Below are positions 51,425 to 59,895 of a DNA stretch of 64,000 nt, piece after piece. Where the stretch lies: contig CADBXF010000009.1 in assembly GCA_902798585.1 (NCBI GenBank), positions 57,367 to 121,366 on the forward strand, given 5' to 3'. A model generated the notes under the pieces. That model worked only from the letters and a program-made list of their open reading frames with translations. It was not told the origin of the DNA and searched no databases. Position numbers and translations under genes: made by a program. The DNA is from an uncultured Lachnospiraceae bacterium. GTDB lineage: Bacteria > Bacillota > Clostridia > Lachnospirales > Lachnospiraceae. Every line of letters begins with the position of its first letter. The first letter of the stretch is position 1.

Positions 51425-52186
51425 CTACTCCGTAATCGTCAGGGCGTCCGTCTCCGGGTGGTAAACATATTCCGCCGCACAGAAGTTGTGCAGGTCGTAA
51501 TACTCGCGCTTTCCCAGTTCTTCGGCGTCCGTAAGTTCGTACAGCGTCAGCAAATCGAATTTCCACGGCAGCGAGTCCCGCAGGCCCGTAAAATCCGCCT
51601 TGCGGAGCGAACTCCCCGGCTTGCTCACAAAGGAAACCCCGAGTCTTACCGAAACATCCTTCCATTTTTCGGGCGAAGCACTCTCCCCGCGCAAATATGA
51701 CTCCACATCCGCCTTCGAAATCTCCAGCGGAAAACGGTCCTCGGAAAATGAGCCGTCCTTTCCCCCGCAGAAATAAATCAGGTCGATGCGGTATTCGCCA
51801 TCGGCGATGCCCATTTTCTGCAGCGCCGCGCCGAGCTGTGTCGTAATCCCGCGCTTGAACATGGCGGTGTAATAATCGGTGTACAGCTCCCCGTACCGAC
51901 CGCCGGCATGAAAAACCTCACCGGTTGAATTGAGTCGGAACGAAAACTCCACCGGATTTACCGCAGTCTCAGATCCGGGTGGCTGCGTTATTTTCCCGAG
52001 AATCGTAAAGCTGTCCAGCGGAAGCCCGTACGCATCGCTCAGCATCTCTTCATAGGCGTTCTGCGCCGACGGCGTCCTCACAAGAAAGTAAATCCCGATT
52101 GCTGCGGCGATAACGACGATGCCCGCAACAACAATCATGAAATACCGTTTCGGTCCCTGCGTTTTGTTTTCTCCCATAGTTTTCAT
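51425..52186 (-). CDS. Membrane-anchored exported hypothetical protein, paralogue B
   Basis: This 253-residue protein has a basic start and one N-terminal span (YFMIVVAGIVVIAAAIGIYFLV); the rest should be outside the membrane. The start of the exported part (NAYEEMLSDAYGLPLDSFTI) and the ending (YVYHPETDALTITE) match those of the next gene upstream (FAKDVEEAYGLRQEDYTIVE, and YNYDPVNDRLMTFE). So the two arose by tandem duplication. I do not recognise a family. The ATG at 52186 follows a weak GGGG site; 52207 is the alternative. It is 24 bases after its paralogue, and the pair ends at the bidirectional terminator. Confidence 0.72.
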   Translation of the reverse strand: MKTMGENKTQGPKRYFMIVVAGIVVIAAAIGIYFLVRTPSAQNAYEEMLSDAYGLPLDSFTILGKITQPPGSETAVNPVEFSFRLNSTGEVFHAGGRYGELYTDYYTAMFKRGITTQLGAALQKMGIADGEYRIDLIYFCGGKDGSFSEDRFPLEISKADVESYLRGESASPEKWKDVSVRLGVSFVSKPGSSLRKADFTGLRDSLPWKFDLLTLYELTDAEELGKREYYDLHNFCAAEYVYHPETDALTITE

Positions 52187-52210
52187 CCCCCTGTGCTCCC
52201 GATGCAATGT

Positions 52211-52921
52211 TTATTCAAAGGTCATCAGTCTGTCGTTCACCGGGTCATAGTTGTATTGGTACCTCCCGTAAACCGTCATTCCCGTAACAAAATAAAGCGC
52301 GTCGTTCATCGCCGAAAACTGTTCTTTGGTGAACTCCCCTTCCCCGTACGGAAGTATCTTAACGGAAAATCTGACATTCGCTCCCCGTCCCCATTCTTCA
52401 CGGTTCTCGCGGCCCTGCTTAAACAGCGCAATCGTCTCGGATGTCACCCGCTTCGGGAGGACAATTGTTCCCTCGGGCGTGATATGGTCGAACCCGTTTC
52501 CGAAGGTAATCTCCGAAACCTCGTATCGAAGCCCCTGCAACATCTTCGAGCCCGCCAGAACCGAATCGATTCGCTCCGCCAGCGCCGCCCGGATTTGCTC
52601 CGTGCAGTAATCGCTGAAAAACTCACTGTTGTGATTGTCAATCACCGCATAATGGTCTTTGTCGCCGCTGCGGAAGACAACTACCGTCTTTCCGAAGGTC
52701 CTGCTGCGGTCTACCTCGACGATGGTATAGTCCTCCTGCCGAAGCCCGTAGGCCTCCTCGACATCCTTTGCAAACTGTGCGCGAACCTCTTCCTCGGTCT
52801 TGCCCGAGTCGTGCTTCGGAAGCTTAAGCAACACCACGAAAATCAATCCGACAAGGAAGATAATGCCAAGGCACACCGCGACAACCCCCGCCTTCAGAAT
52901 CTTTCCAATCGTATTCAGCAT
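52211..52921 (-). CDS. Membrane-anchored exported hypothetical protein, paralogue A
   Basis: This 236-residue protein has one N-terminal span (GVVAVCLGIIFLVGLIFVVLLKL) and a soluble outer domain. The domain begins at the EEAYGLRQEDYTIVE segment shared with its neighbour and contains FKQGRENREEWGRG and FVTGMTVYGRYQYNYDP. The family is unknown to me. GGGGGTGA precedes the ATG. A hairpin with a T-run separates it from the MgsA-like gene upstream. The pair is therefore read by leak-through or by a promoter I do not see. Confidence 0.72.
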   Translation of the reverse strand: MLNTIGKILKAGVVAVCLGIIFLVGLIFVVLLKLPKHDSGKTEEEVRAQFAKDVEEAYGLRQEDYTIVEVDRSRTFGKTVVVFRSGDKDHYAVIDNHNSEFFSDYCTEQIRAALAERIDSVLAGSKMLQGLRYEVSEITFGNGFDHITPEGTIVLPKRVTSETIALFKQGRENREEWGRGANVRFSVKILPYGEGEFTKEQFSAMNDALYFVTGMTVYGRYQYNYDPVNDRLMTFE

Positions 52922-52932
52922 ACTTCACCCCC

Positions 52933-52963
52933 AAAAAACTTTGGCGGAGTTTCGCACTCCGCC
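52933..52963 (-). terminator. Terminator after the MgsA-like gene
   Basis: GGCGGAGT and ACTCCGCC form an 8 bp stem with a GCGAA loop, followed on the minus strand by AAAGTTTTTT. Confidence 0.75.
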
Positions 52964-52978
52964 GTAAATTTTCGCATA

Positions 52979-53374
52979 TTACCGATACAGATTTCTCCAT
53001 TCGAGATCGCCGTTGTTCATGCCTTTAAGAAGCATCTCCGCGGTCGCAATGTTCGTTGCAAGCGGAATGCTGTACTCGTCACACAGCGGGATTACATAGT
53101 TGAACTGCACTTCGTAGTTCACGGCGCGATCCGTGTTTCGAAGGAAAATCACCATGTCCAGCTGGTTTTGCTCAATCATCATCGCAAGCTGCTGCTCGCC
53201 GCCCAGACTTCCCGAGAGAAATTTGTGGATGTGCAGGTTCGTGGCCTCCTCAATCATGCGTCCCGTAACGCCTGTTGAGTACAGCTCGTGCTTGCACAAT
53301 ATGCCCTTGTACGCGATGCACAGATTTTGCATCAGCGCTTTTCTTGTGTCATCTGCAATCAATCCGATATTCAC
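52979..53374 (-). CDS. Methylglyoxal synthase-like protein with altered catalytic residues
   Basis: This 131-residue protein has the whole MgsA fold: IGLIADDTRK, ELYSTGVTG, KFLSGSLGGEQQ, LDMVIFLRN and IPLATNIATAEML. MgsA turns dihydroxyacetone phosphate into methylglyoxal. Here the catalytic Asp of GGDQQ (Asp71 in E. coli) is Glu. The residues matching Asp91, His98 and Asp101 in DPLTAxPHxPD read N, Y and Q (FLRNTDRAVNYEVQF). The active site is therefore not the known one, and a different reaction or a sensing role is possible. I chose the GTG at 53374, after AGGTAGG; the 161-residue frame upstream runs over the promoter. Confidence 0.85.
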   Translation of the reverse strand: MNIGLIADDTRKALMQNLCIAYKGILCKHELYSTGVTGRMIEEATNLHIHKFLSGSLGGEQQLAMMIEQNQLDMVIFLRNTDRAVNYEVQFNYVIPLCDEYSIPLATNIATAEMLLKGMNNGDLEWRNLYR

Positions 53375-53435
53375 TGGCCTACCTACCTTTCCCCAAACGC
53401 GCTTCCCCTGCGCTACGCAACAAAAAACCATACTG

Positions 53436-53464
53436 AATATACCATAAACCGCACGCACAGTCAA
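53436..53464 (-). promoter_or_regulatory. Promoter of the MgsA-like gene (TTGACT-17-TATATT)
   Basis: TTGACT (53459-53464) and TATATT (53436-53441) with 17 bases between them on the minus strand, about 60 bases before the GTG start. Confidence 0.65.
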
Positions 53465-53556
53465 TTTATCGTTGCTAAAAGATGGTCAAAACTTACGGAA
53501 AATGCTCTGCGGCTGTCAAATATCTTTTCATTTTTCACAAAAAAGGCGGAAGGCTC

Positions 53557-53584
53557 TTGTATTTATTTTTTTATAAGCTACAAT
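53557..53584 (+). promoter_or_regulatory. Promoter of the cation:proton antiporter gene (TTGTAT-16-TACAAT)
   Basis: TTGTAT (53557-53562), 16 bases and TACAAT (53579-53584) lie about 30 bases before the start codon, so the leader is very short. Confidence 0.6.
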
Positions 53585-53617
53585 CGATAGTGCAAACAAA
53601 CAAGGTGGCAAAAGATT

Positions 53618-54889
53618 ATGAGATATGAAGTATTTTTGGATTTGGCGCTGATTATTATCTTCGCCAAAATGTTCGGAATCATCGCAAGAAAACTGAAGGC
53701 GCCGCAGGTAGTCGGCGAGATTGTCGCGGGACTGTTGATCGGACCGGCCGTTCTCGGCTGGGTGCAGAGCTCTTCGTTCCTCGCGACCATGGCGGAAATC
53801 GGTGTGGTTTTGCTGATGTTCTCGGCGGGACTTGAGACCAACCTGCGCCAGCTCGCACGCTCCGGCCTTGTCGCAACGCTGATTGCATGCTTCGGCGTCG
53901 CCATCCCCATGATCGGCGGAACCGCGCTGTACATGCTCTACTACGGCGTGCATACATTTTCCGGCGACGGCTTCCACGAGGCCATCTTCATCGGCTGTAT
54001 CATGACCGCCACAAGCGTCGGCATCACCGTCGAATCGCTGCGGGAGATGGGCTACTTAAAGGGCCGCGTCGGCACGACCATCCTAAGCGCCGCGATTATC
54101 GACGATGTCATCGGCATCATCGTGCTCACCTTCGTGCTCGGCATGAAGGACGAGTCCCTGAGCGCCGCGACGACGATTCGCAACACCGTATTGTTCTTCG
54201 CCTGCGCATTTCTCCTCGGCTACCTCTTCTACCGGCTGTTCAAAAAATACGACCAGCTGCATCCGCACACGAGACGCATCCCGATTGCGGGTCTCGCGCT
54301 CTGTCTGCTGATTGCGTATTCCGCCGAAAAATTCTTCGGCATCGCGGACATCACAGGCGCGTTTGTCGCGGGCATTATTCTCTGCAACATCCGCGACTCG
54401 AAATATATCGCGGAGAAGATGGACATCAACTCGTACATGCTGTTCGGACCGGTATTTTTCGCGAGTATCGGTATCAATACATCCATCGAAACGATGAACT
54501 TCAAGCTCCTGATTTTCTCGATTCTCTTTGTCATCGTCGCGATGGTAACGAAGATTATCGGCTGCGGCGCCATGGCTCGCATGTGCCGCTTCAAATGGAA
54601 CGAATCCCTGAAGATCGGCTGCGGCATGATGACCCGCGGCGAAGTCGCCCTGATTATCTCGAACAAGGGTCTCGGCGTCGGCCTCATGAAGGCAAACTAC
54701 TTCACGGCTGTCATTTTGCTGATTATCGTCTCATCGATTGTGACGCCGATTGTCTTAAAGCTCTGCTTCAACCGCTGGCCTGACGCGGAGTGCGCGGAGG
54801 ACGCCGGCGACGCTTCGGAAGCGCCCGCGGAAAACACTTCCGCCCCTGCGGACAGCGCTGCAGCCGCTCCCGCCGGAGCCGCAAAGTAA
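53618..54889 (+). CDS. CPA2-family cation:proton antiporter
   Basis: This 423-residue membrane protein has about twelve spans, of the KefB/NapA-like CPA2 family that exchanges Na+ or K+ for protons. The family start KLKAPQVVGEIVAGLLIGPAVLG is near residue 25. The ion-site pair is seen in IIDDVIGI (two adjacent acidic residues). ADITGAFVAGIILC and MMTRGEVALIISNKGL are also typical. No TrkA-N regulatory domain follows. Instead there is a 40-residue Ala/Glu/Pro/Ser tail of low complexity. The ATG follows AAGGTGG. It is transcribed alone and ends at a bidirectional terminator. Confidence 0.93.
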   Translation: MRYEVFLDLALIIIFAKMFGIIARKLKAPQVVGEIVAGLLIGPAVLGWVQSSSFLATMAEIGVVLLMFSAGLETNLRQLARSGLVATLIACFGVAIPMIGGTALYMLYYGVHTFSGDGFHEAIFIGCIMTATSVGITVESLREMGYLKGRVGTTILSAAIIDDVIGIIVLTFVLGMKDESLSAATTIRNTVLFFACAFLLGYLFYRLFKKYDQLHPHTRRIPIAGLALCLLIAYSAEKFFGIADITGAFVAGIILCNIRDSKYIAEKMDINSYMLFGPVFFASIGINTSIETMNFKLLIFSILFVIVAMVTKIIGCGAMARMCRFKWNESLKIGCGMMTRGEVALIISNKGLGVGLMKANYFTAVILLIIVSSIVTPIVLKLCFNRWPDAECAEDAGDASEAPAENTSAPADSAAAAPAGAAK

Positions 54890-54945
54890 ACTCAAAGCCG
54901 CCGGTACCCACCGCGCAAGGAAAACCGCAGACCGCAGCATAAAAA

Positions 54946-54989
54946 CAACGCTTCCGCCCGGAGATTCCGGGCAGAAGCGCTTTTTGTTT
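54946..54989. terminator. Bidirectional terminator between the antiporter and the XRE membrane regulator
   Basis: AACGCTTC-CGCCCGGA and CCGGGC-GAAGCGCT arms give a long stem with TTTTTG on the plus strand and TTGTTTTT on the minus strand. Confidence 0.85.
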
Positions 54990-55051
54990 TCTTTCGTTCC
55001 GTGTCTTCGGCGCCGCCTCGTTAAACCGGCGGCAAATCGCTGCACCGCGGA

Positions 55052-56032
55052 TTAGTCGTTGCCGCGGGCCCCGTTCAAAATTGCGGCGATGACGGCATAA
55101 ACGATGCCGGCGATGGGCCAGATGAGCCAGGATTTGTCCCATGCGTTCCCGAGGAAGCTCCATGCGAAAAAGCCTGCGGACACCAGCAGCCAGTAAACCG
55201 TGGTCACGGTATCGACAACGCGGTCCTTCGGCTTCTTCGGCGCATAGTCGCCTTCCTTGAGGAGTTTCGCATAACCGGCCTTGACGACGCCTGCGTTGAT
55301 GAAGAGATACACGGCGATGGCGACCAGAGTCATAAACACCGCGACGGCGGCAATCTGGACTGCCTCATTGCTGCCGCTCAGAAGAGAGGCTCCCACGATT
55401 CCCATCACGCCGAGCATGATGATGATAACACCGATGGTAATGGATTTCACAAATTTGCCCTGAAAGCGCTCATCCCGGACACGAACGGCGCCGTCCACAC
55501 CGTATTCGGTTTCGAAGGGCTTTTCGTCGAGCCAGCTCCACTTGGAGTATGCAAGTCCCGCGGGAATGATAATGGCAAGCGCTGCCGCTATCGAGAGCAG
55601 CAGCAAAACGGTGCCGATGCCGGCGGCAGTCTGCTCACTCACGGAGATCACCGCGCCCTTCTGCAGCGCCAACGCCGTCAAAAGCATCACAACACCGGCA
55701 AGAATCACGGTTACGCCGCAGCTTACTTTCTTCGCAAAACTCTCATTTTCCGCAAGGAAAGCATTGGCCTCCTCCATCGGAACACGGCGGCAAATCTCGC
55801 CGGGCTCCTCGGCCTCGATGTTTCCGCGGTCGCCCTCCTCATCTTTTAAAAGATAATCCGTACTGACGCCGAAGAGTTTGCTCATTTCCAAAATTCTCTG
55901 CAAATCGGGAATCGACTGTGCGCTCTCCCATTTGCTGACGGACTGCCGGGACACCCCGAGTTTGTCTGCAAGGTCCTCCTGGGACCAATTGTTCTTCTTT
56001 CTTTCATCGATAATTTTGTCTGCAAGAATCAT
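55052..56032 (-). CDS. XRE-family transcriptional regulator fused to a multi-span membrane domain
   Basis: This 326-residue protein begins with an XRE helix-turn-helix (residues about 7-62: NNWSQEDLADKLGVSRQSVSKWESAQSIPDLQRI). A short linker and about six hydrophobic spans follow. The promoter-binding end would therefore be tethered at the membrane, a layout seen in several Bacillota regulators of unknown signal. The ATG at 56032 (MILADKI) follows AGGAGG. An upstream in-frame start at 56095 is less likely. No partner gene is adjacent; targets are unknown. Confidence 0.88.
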   Translation of the reverse strand: MILADKIIDERKKNNWSQEDLADKLGVSRQSVSKWESAQSIPDLQRILEMSKLFGVSTDYLLKDEEGDRGNIEAEEPGEICRRVPMEEANAFLAENESFAKKVSCGVTVILAGVVMLLTALALQKGAVISVSEQTAAGIGTVLLLLSIAAALAIIIPAGLAYSKWSWLDEKPFETEYGVDGAVRVRDERFQGKFVKSITIGVIIIMLGVMGIVGASLLSGSNEAVQIAAVAVFMTLVAIAVYLFINAGVVKAGYAKLLKEGDYAPKKPKDRVVDTVTTVYWLLVSAGFFAWSFLGNAWDKSWLIWPIAGIVYAVIAAILNGARGND

Positions 56033-56110
56033 TGTGTAATTCCTCCTGATAAATATTTCGACATCTGCGCTTTTGTCATGGCCTAACCATACCACACTCT
56101 CCGGTTACAT

Positions 56111-56139
56111 GCCATAAAGCGGTCTTGGAAATGTGTCAA
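56111..56139 (-). promoter_or_regulatory. Promoter of the XRE membrane regulator (TTGACA-17-TATGGC)
   Basis: A perfect TTGACA (56134-56139), 17 bases and TATGGC (56111-56116) on the minus strand. The 358-base gap to the next gene also holds a terminator and two copies of CGGAAAATG; nothing else is seen. Confidence 0.5.
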
Positions 56140-56313
56140 CCGGCGGTTGCATTTGCTGTAAACTAAGGGGTTTTCAGCGGTTTTTCGCCGTTTCGGCTGC
56201 ATTTTCCGAATTATTCTCTTTCTTTTCCGCCGGAAAATGCACCCGCCCGATCCCCTCCTGCCTATTATGGATTATTTACGCTTTTCTGTCAATTATGAAT
56301 GTCCCTTCGCATC

Positions 56314-56346
56314 AAAAAAGGAGGCCGGCAAAAACGCCGGCCCCCT
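56314..56346 (-). terminator. Terminator after the sigma-factor/membrane-partner operon
   Basis: GGGGCCGGC and GCCGGCCTCC arms with a GTTTTT loop are followed by TTTTTT on the minus strand. Confidence 0.9.
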
Positions 56347-56390
56347 GTGGCATCAATTATACTGTAACTACAGAATTTCCGTGGCGGAAA

Positions 56391-57899
56391 TCAATCAACC
56401 TTCAGCCTTCCCATATTCTGCACATTGGCAACCGAGCCCGTGAAATAGAGTGTCATCACGCTGTTCGGATCCGCCGATTGTGTTCCGATGTTATAGGCCC
56501 ACCAGTCTGCCTGCTTCGTGTTCGGTAACTCCGGCACAAAGGAGAGCAGCTGTGCCTTCGTGGCAAGAACACTTACGCACCGCCCGAATCCGGCGCTGCC
56601 GGTGGCGGGCAAAGTCTCCTCCGCCAGAACAGGCCATCCGAAACTCCAGATTTTCTCGTAACCGTCCTTCGTGAGCTCCTCGGACACTTCCTTAAGTGCA
56701 GCCTGTCCCTTTTCCCCGGTCAGCCATTCCACAAGGGAATCGTCATTGCCGGTGGGAGCACTGTACTTCTCCCGCAGCATCGCTTTTGCCTTGTCCCAGT
56801 CGGGATCGAACTGAATGGAAATCAAGAGATACTCATCATTCCCAATATCGTCCAGTCCAAGCTGTGAGATGCAGTCATATAGAACTCCGGGTTTCGCCTC
56901 CGGCAAACCATGCGTGTCTGCATAGTAAAAGAAGTCCGCCTTAAATGCGTTGTAAACCTTCTTCCCCTGATACAATCCGACCACACGTTGTCCGCTTCTT
57001 TCAAGGGAATTGTCGTATGGCACGATTCTGCCGACTGCCGGACTCAATGCCCGTTCCAACATCTCCCGGTAAGAAAGATAGTCAGTCTCAGTCTGGGACC
57101 CCCAAGTACCATCTAAGATACCTTGCGGCACCTTCGCGAGTTCCGGGTATTTCTGAATCATTTCCTCCATCTGATCCTGCATCCACGGCAACCACGAAAG
57201 TTCCTGCCCCCGGGCGTAAAGCTCGTCAAATTCTGCCTGAGAAAGCCCCGGAAGCACCGTTTTCTCCCAGTTTTCCATGAACTGCTTGTCCACATGGGAG
57301 AAGTCCATCTCCCATTCCATAAGCGGACGGTTCAAACTGAACCATTTCAAATAGCATGCGCCATATTCGTTGGGATACAGCGTACGGAACCAGTAGTTCG
57401 CAATATTATTATCTGACGAGATATAAACCCTGGCTTTTTCATCGGATCCTTCCAGATACGAAAGCTCTTTTGCAATTTTCGCGCGAACTTCTTCCGTCAC
57501 TCCCTCCGGCGTCGGTTCCGGCGAATCCGAGCGCTGCACTACCGGCGTCGGTGTCGGATCCAGCTTAATTACGGCAAACCGACCGGGCTCTCCCGTGGGT
57601 GTCGGCTCCGCTGTCGGTGCCGGAGTCACCGGCTCCGTGGGTTCCGGCGATACATCGGGCGACACCTCCGGCGTTGCGGATACTTCCGCTGTCGGAGTCA
57701 GCACTTCCGTGCCGGTCTGTTGCTTTTTTCCGAACCATCCGAACTGAACGCCCATTGTGACGGTCAGGCCGAGAGCAATGACTGTAACCGGCACTGCCAG
57801 CGCGAATGCCCGCCGGATTTTCCGCGGCTTCCGCTTCTGCTGCTCATATTGCAGTGTTCTTCTTTTTATACTCTCAAATACTTCTTCATGCGATCTCAT
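56391..57899 (-). CDS. Single-span membrane protein, likely partner (anti-sigma-like) of the ECF sigma factor
   Basis: This 502-residue protein has a short basic cytoplasmic start of about 30 residues and one span (AFALAVPVTVIALGLTVTM). A Pro/Thr/Glu linker and a large outer domain follow. The domain holds Trp-rich motifs (YLKWFSLNRPLMEWEMDF, QELSWLPWMQDQMEEMIQ). Its start overlaps the sigma gene by 14 bases, the normal arrangement for a sigma factor and its membrane-bound regulator. However, the cytoplasmic part is shorter than in classical zinc anti-sigma domains, and no HxxxCxxC is seen. The outer domain is unknown to me and probably senses envelope conditions. Function is inferred from position and topology. 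Confidence 0.78.
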   Translation of the reverse strand: MRSHEEVFESIKRRTLQYEQQKRKPRKIRRAFALAVPVTVIALGLTVTMGVQFGWFGKKQQTGTEVLTPTAEVSATPEVSPDVSPEPTEPVTPAPTAEPTPTGEPGRFAVIKLDPTPTPVVQRSDSPEPTPEGVTEEVRAKIAKELSYLEGSDEKARVYISSDNNIANYWFRTLYPNEYGACYLKWFSLNRPLMEWEMDFSHVDKQFMENWEKTVLPGLSQAEFDELYARGQELSWLPWMQDQMEEMIQKYPELAKVPQGILDGTWGSQTETDYLSYREMLERALSPAVGRIVPYDNSLERSGQRVVGLYQGKKVYNAFKADFFYYADTHGLPEAKPGVLYDCISQLGLDDIGNDEYLLISIQFDPDWDKAKAMLREKYSAPTGNDDSLVEWLTGEKGQAALKEVSEELTKDGYEKIWSFGWPVLAEETLPATGSAGFGRCVSVLATKAQLLSFVPELPNTKQADWWAYNIGTQSADPNSVMTLYFTGSVANVQNMGRLKVD

Positions 57900-58443
57900 G
57901 GTCGAATCCCTCCTGTTTCAACTCCTGCTTAAGCGCCTTCTTTGCGCGACGCAGCGTTCCGTTCACGCTGTGTCTCGATTTGCCGAAAGCAGTTGCTATC
58001 TCGGAAACCGACCATTCGTCGTAGTAGCGAAGCGCAAGAATCTGCCGGTACTCTTCCGGCAGCCGTTCCATCGCCGTGCGAACAAGTTTTTGATTCTCCT
58101 CCCTCACAAGCCCGTCCATCGCACTCTCCTGCGTAGCTGCAGTTTCGTTCAAATCCTCCGGTGAGACAACAACCGTCCGGTGATTCTCCCGCAGATACGC
58201 GCAGGTCTGGTTTCGCCCGATGCCGTAGAGCCAGGTTTTGAACGATGCCTCGCCGCGAAATGTCGGCCGCCGTGTCGTCAGCGTAAGTATCGTCTCCTCC
58301 GCCATATCCTCTGCGTCATCAAGGTTTCGGAGGTATCGGTTGAGATAGGCCACCAAGCCGTCATAATACTCATCTATGATTTCCCGTAATCCTTCCCAGT
58401 CGCCGCTTAAAAAGCGACGGTAGCTTTTCTCCCCTTGGTCCAT
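57886..58443 (-). CDS. ECF-type RNA polymerase sigma factor
   Basis: This 185-residue sigma-70 family protein has region 2 (LRNLDDAEDMAEETILTLTTRRPTF, FKTWLYGIGRN) and region 4 (LPEEYRQILALRYYDEWSVSEIATAFGKSRHSVNGTLRRAKKAL), with no region 1 or 3. It directs RNA polymerase to a small set of promoters, probably envelope-related. It overlaps the membrane protein that follows by 14 bases. The 210-base gap upstream shows no clear sigma-A promoter; an autoregulated ECF promoter is expected there, but I could not name its boxes. Confidence 0.93.
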   Translation of the reverse strand: MDQGEKSYRRFLSGDWEGLREIIDEYYDGLVAYLNRYLRNLDDAEDMAEETILTLTTRRPTFRGEASFKTWLYGIGRNQTCAYLRENHRTVVVSPEDLNETAATQESAMDGLVREENQKLVRTAMERLPEEYRQILALRYYDEWSVSEIATAFGKSRHSVNGTLRRAKKALKQELKQEGFDHEIA

Positions 58444-58587
58444 CTCAACCTTACCTCCATGGTTTGCAACTGTCTTTCTGCCCCTTAGTAGCGGAAAATG
58501 CAGATTTGTGTCGCATGAAAAAAATTTTTTTCGGCCGCAGATTTACACGGCCGCAGCTGCCTGCTCACTGTTTCAAAAATGCAAGAT

Positions 58588-58633
58588 ACGAAAGGGCGTG
58601 TCGGGGGTTTTTCTCCGAACCCCGGCACGCCCG
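58588..58633 (-). terminator. Terminator after the iron alcohol dehydrogenase gene
   Basis: GGGCGTG-CCGGGGTT pairs with AACCCCCGA-CACGCCC around a short loop and is followed by TTTCGTATCTT on the minus strand. Confidence 0.75.
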
Positions 58634-58652
58634 TCAGTTTCGCCCAAAAGCT

Positions 58653-59831
58653 TTATATGCTCATCCGGTAGATGGCAAGCATGTCCTCCTCGCGGAGGAA
58701 GCGTGTGGAGCCCATGCCGCCGTTCACGCCGACTGCGCACTTGTGCGCCATGACCTTAAGATCCTCCTCGGTCGCCTTCACTCCCAGCTCACGGAGGTTC
58801 GTAGGCATCTTGATCTCGCGGTAGAAATCCTCCATGGCCTCGATGCCGCGGAGCGCAATCTCCTCATCGGAACCCTCGTTCGCAACGCCCATGACATTAA
58901 GGGCGAAACGCTTGAAGCGCGGCAGACAGTTTTTATACACATAGCGCGCCCAGCTGCCCCAAACAGCCGCAAGGCCGGCGCCGTGCGCCACATCGTAAAG
59001 GCCGCCGAGCTCATGCTCCAGCTTGTGCGTCATCCAGTCGCCGCCGTCGTTGCCGCAGCCGGTAAGGCCGTTGTGCGCAAGGCTTCCCGCCCACATCACC
59101 TCGGCGCGGGCGTCGTAATTGTTCGGATTCTTCGCAAGGGCCTTCGCGCACTCCTTCACGGTGCGCAGCAGGCCTTCCGCCATGGAATCCGTAATCTCCA
59201 TATTTCCGCCGTTCGTAAAATACCGCTCCATCGTATGCATCATAATGTCCGTGCATCCGCAGGCGGTCTGGTAGTCCGGCAGCGTCATCGTGAGCTCCGG
59301 ATTGAGAATGGCGAACCGCGGTCTGCAGTAATCGCTGCTGTAGCCGCGCTTTACAAGGCCCTCCTCCTTCGTGATTACGGAGGAATCGCTCATCTCACTG
59401 CCGGTAGCCGCAATGGTCAGAATGACGCCGAGCGGAAGACATCCTTTCGCCTTGCGCTTGTAATCATAGAAATCCCAGACATCGCCCTCGTTGGCAACGC
59501 CGTAGCCGATGGCCTTCGCCGAATCGATGGCGCTTCCGCCGCCGACCGCCAGCAGGAAGTCCACGCCCTCCTTCTTGCAAAGCTCAATGCCCTCATACAC
59601 CAGCGAGAGGCGCGGGTTCGGAACGGCTCCGCCGAGCGTGATATACGCGATGCCGGCCTCGTCAAGGCACTTCGTAACGCGCGCAAGCAACCCCGAGCGG
59701 ATTACGCTTCCGCCCCCGTAGTGCAGAAGCACCTTCGTGCCGCCGAACTCGCGAACAAGCTCCGCAACCCTGTACTCGGTCTCCCTGCCGAACACAACCT
59801 TTGTAGGCGTAAAATACTTAAATCCGAACAT
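58653..59831 (-). CDS. Iron-containing alcohol dehydrogenase (butanol dehydrogenase-like)
   Basis: This 392-residue group III dehydrogenase uses NAD(P)H to reduce aldehydes and is usually dedicated to fermentative alcohol formation or aldehyde detoxification. The nucleotide loop LAVGGGSAIDSAK, the metal and substrate region TGCGNDGGDWMTHKLEHELGGLYDVAHGAGLA, and the starting FTPTKVVFG pattern match BdhA/YqhD-type enzymes. The metal ligand histidines lie in THKLEHELG and DVAHG. I chose the ATG at 59831 (MFGFKYF), which follows GGAAGGAGAAGG. It lies 64 bases after the GH10 xylanase gene and may share its transcript. Substrate range is not readable. Confidence 0.94.
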   Translation of the reverse strand: MFGFKYFTPTKVVFGRETEYRVAELVREFGGTKVLLHYGGGSVIRSGLLARVTKCLDEAGIAYITLGGAVPNPRLSLVYEGIELCKKEGVDFLLAVGGGSAIDSAKAIGYGVANEGDVWDFYDYKRKAKGCLPLGVILTIAATGSEMSDSSVITKEEGLVKRGYSSDYCRPRFAILNPELTMTLPDYQTACGCTDIMMHTMERYFTNGGNMEITDSMAEGLLRTVKECAKALAKNPNNYDARAEVMWAGSLAHNGLTGCGNDGGDWMTHKLEHELGGLYDVAHGAGLAAVWGSWARYVYKNCLPRFKRFALNVMGVANEGSDEEIALRGIEAMEDFYREIKMPTNLRELGVKATEEDLKVMAHKCAVGVNGGMGSTRFLREEDMLAIYRMSI

Positions 59832-59895
59832 TTTCCTTCTCCTTCCTTCGGGCTGCAGCAATCCCCGACATGCACAGCTCTTTCTTACAATCGTC

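Noticed and set aside
53618..54889. Potassium efflux system (Kef) with a regulatory domain
   Set aside because: The membrane part fits CPA2, but no TrkA-N or TrkA-C domain follows, so the Kef name is not supported.
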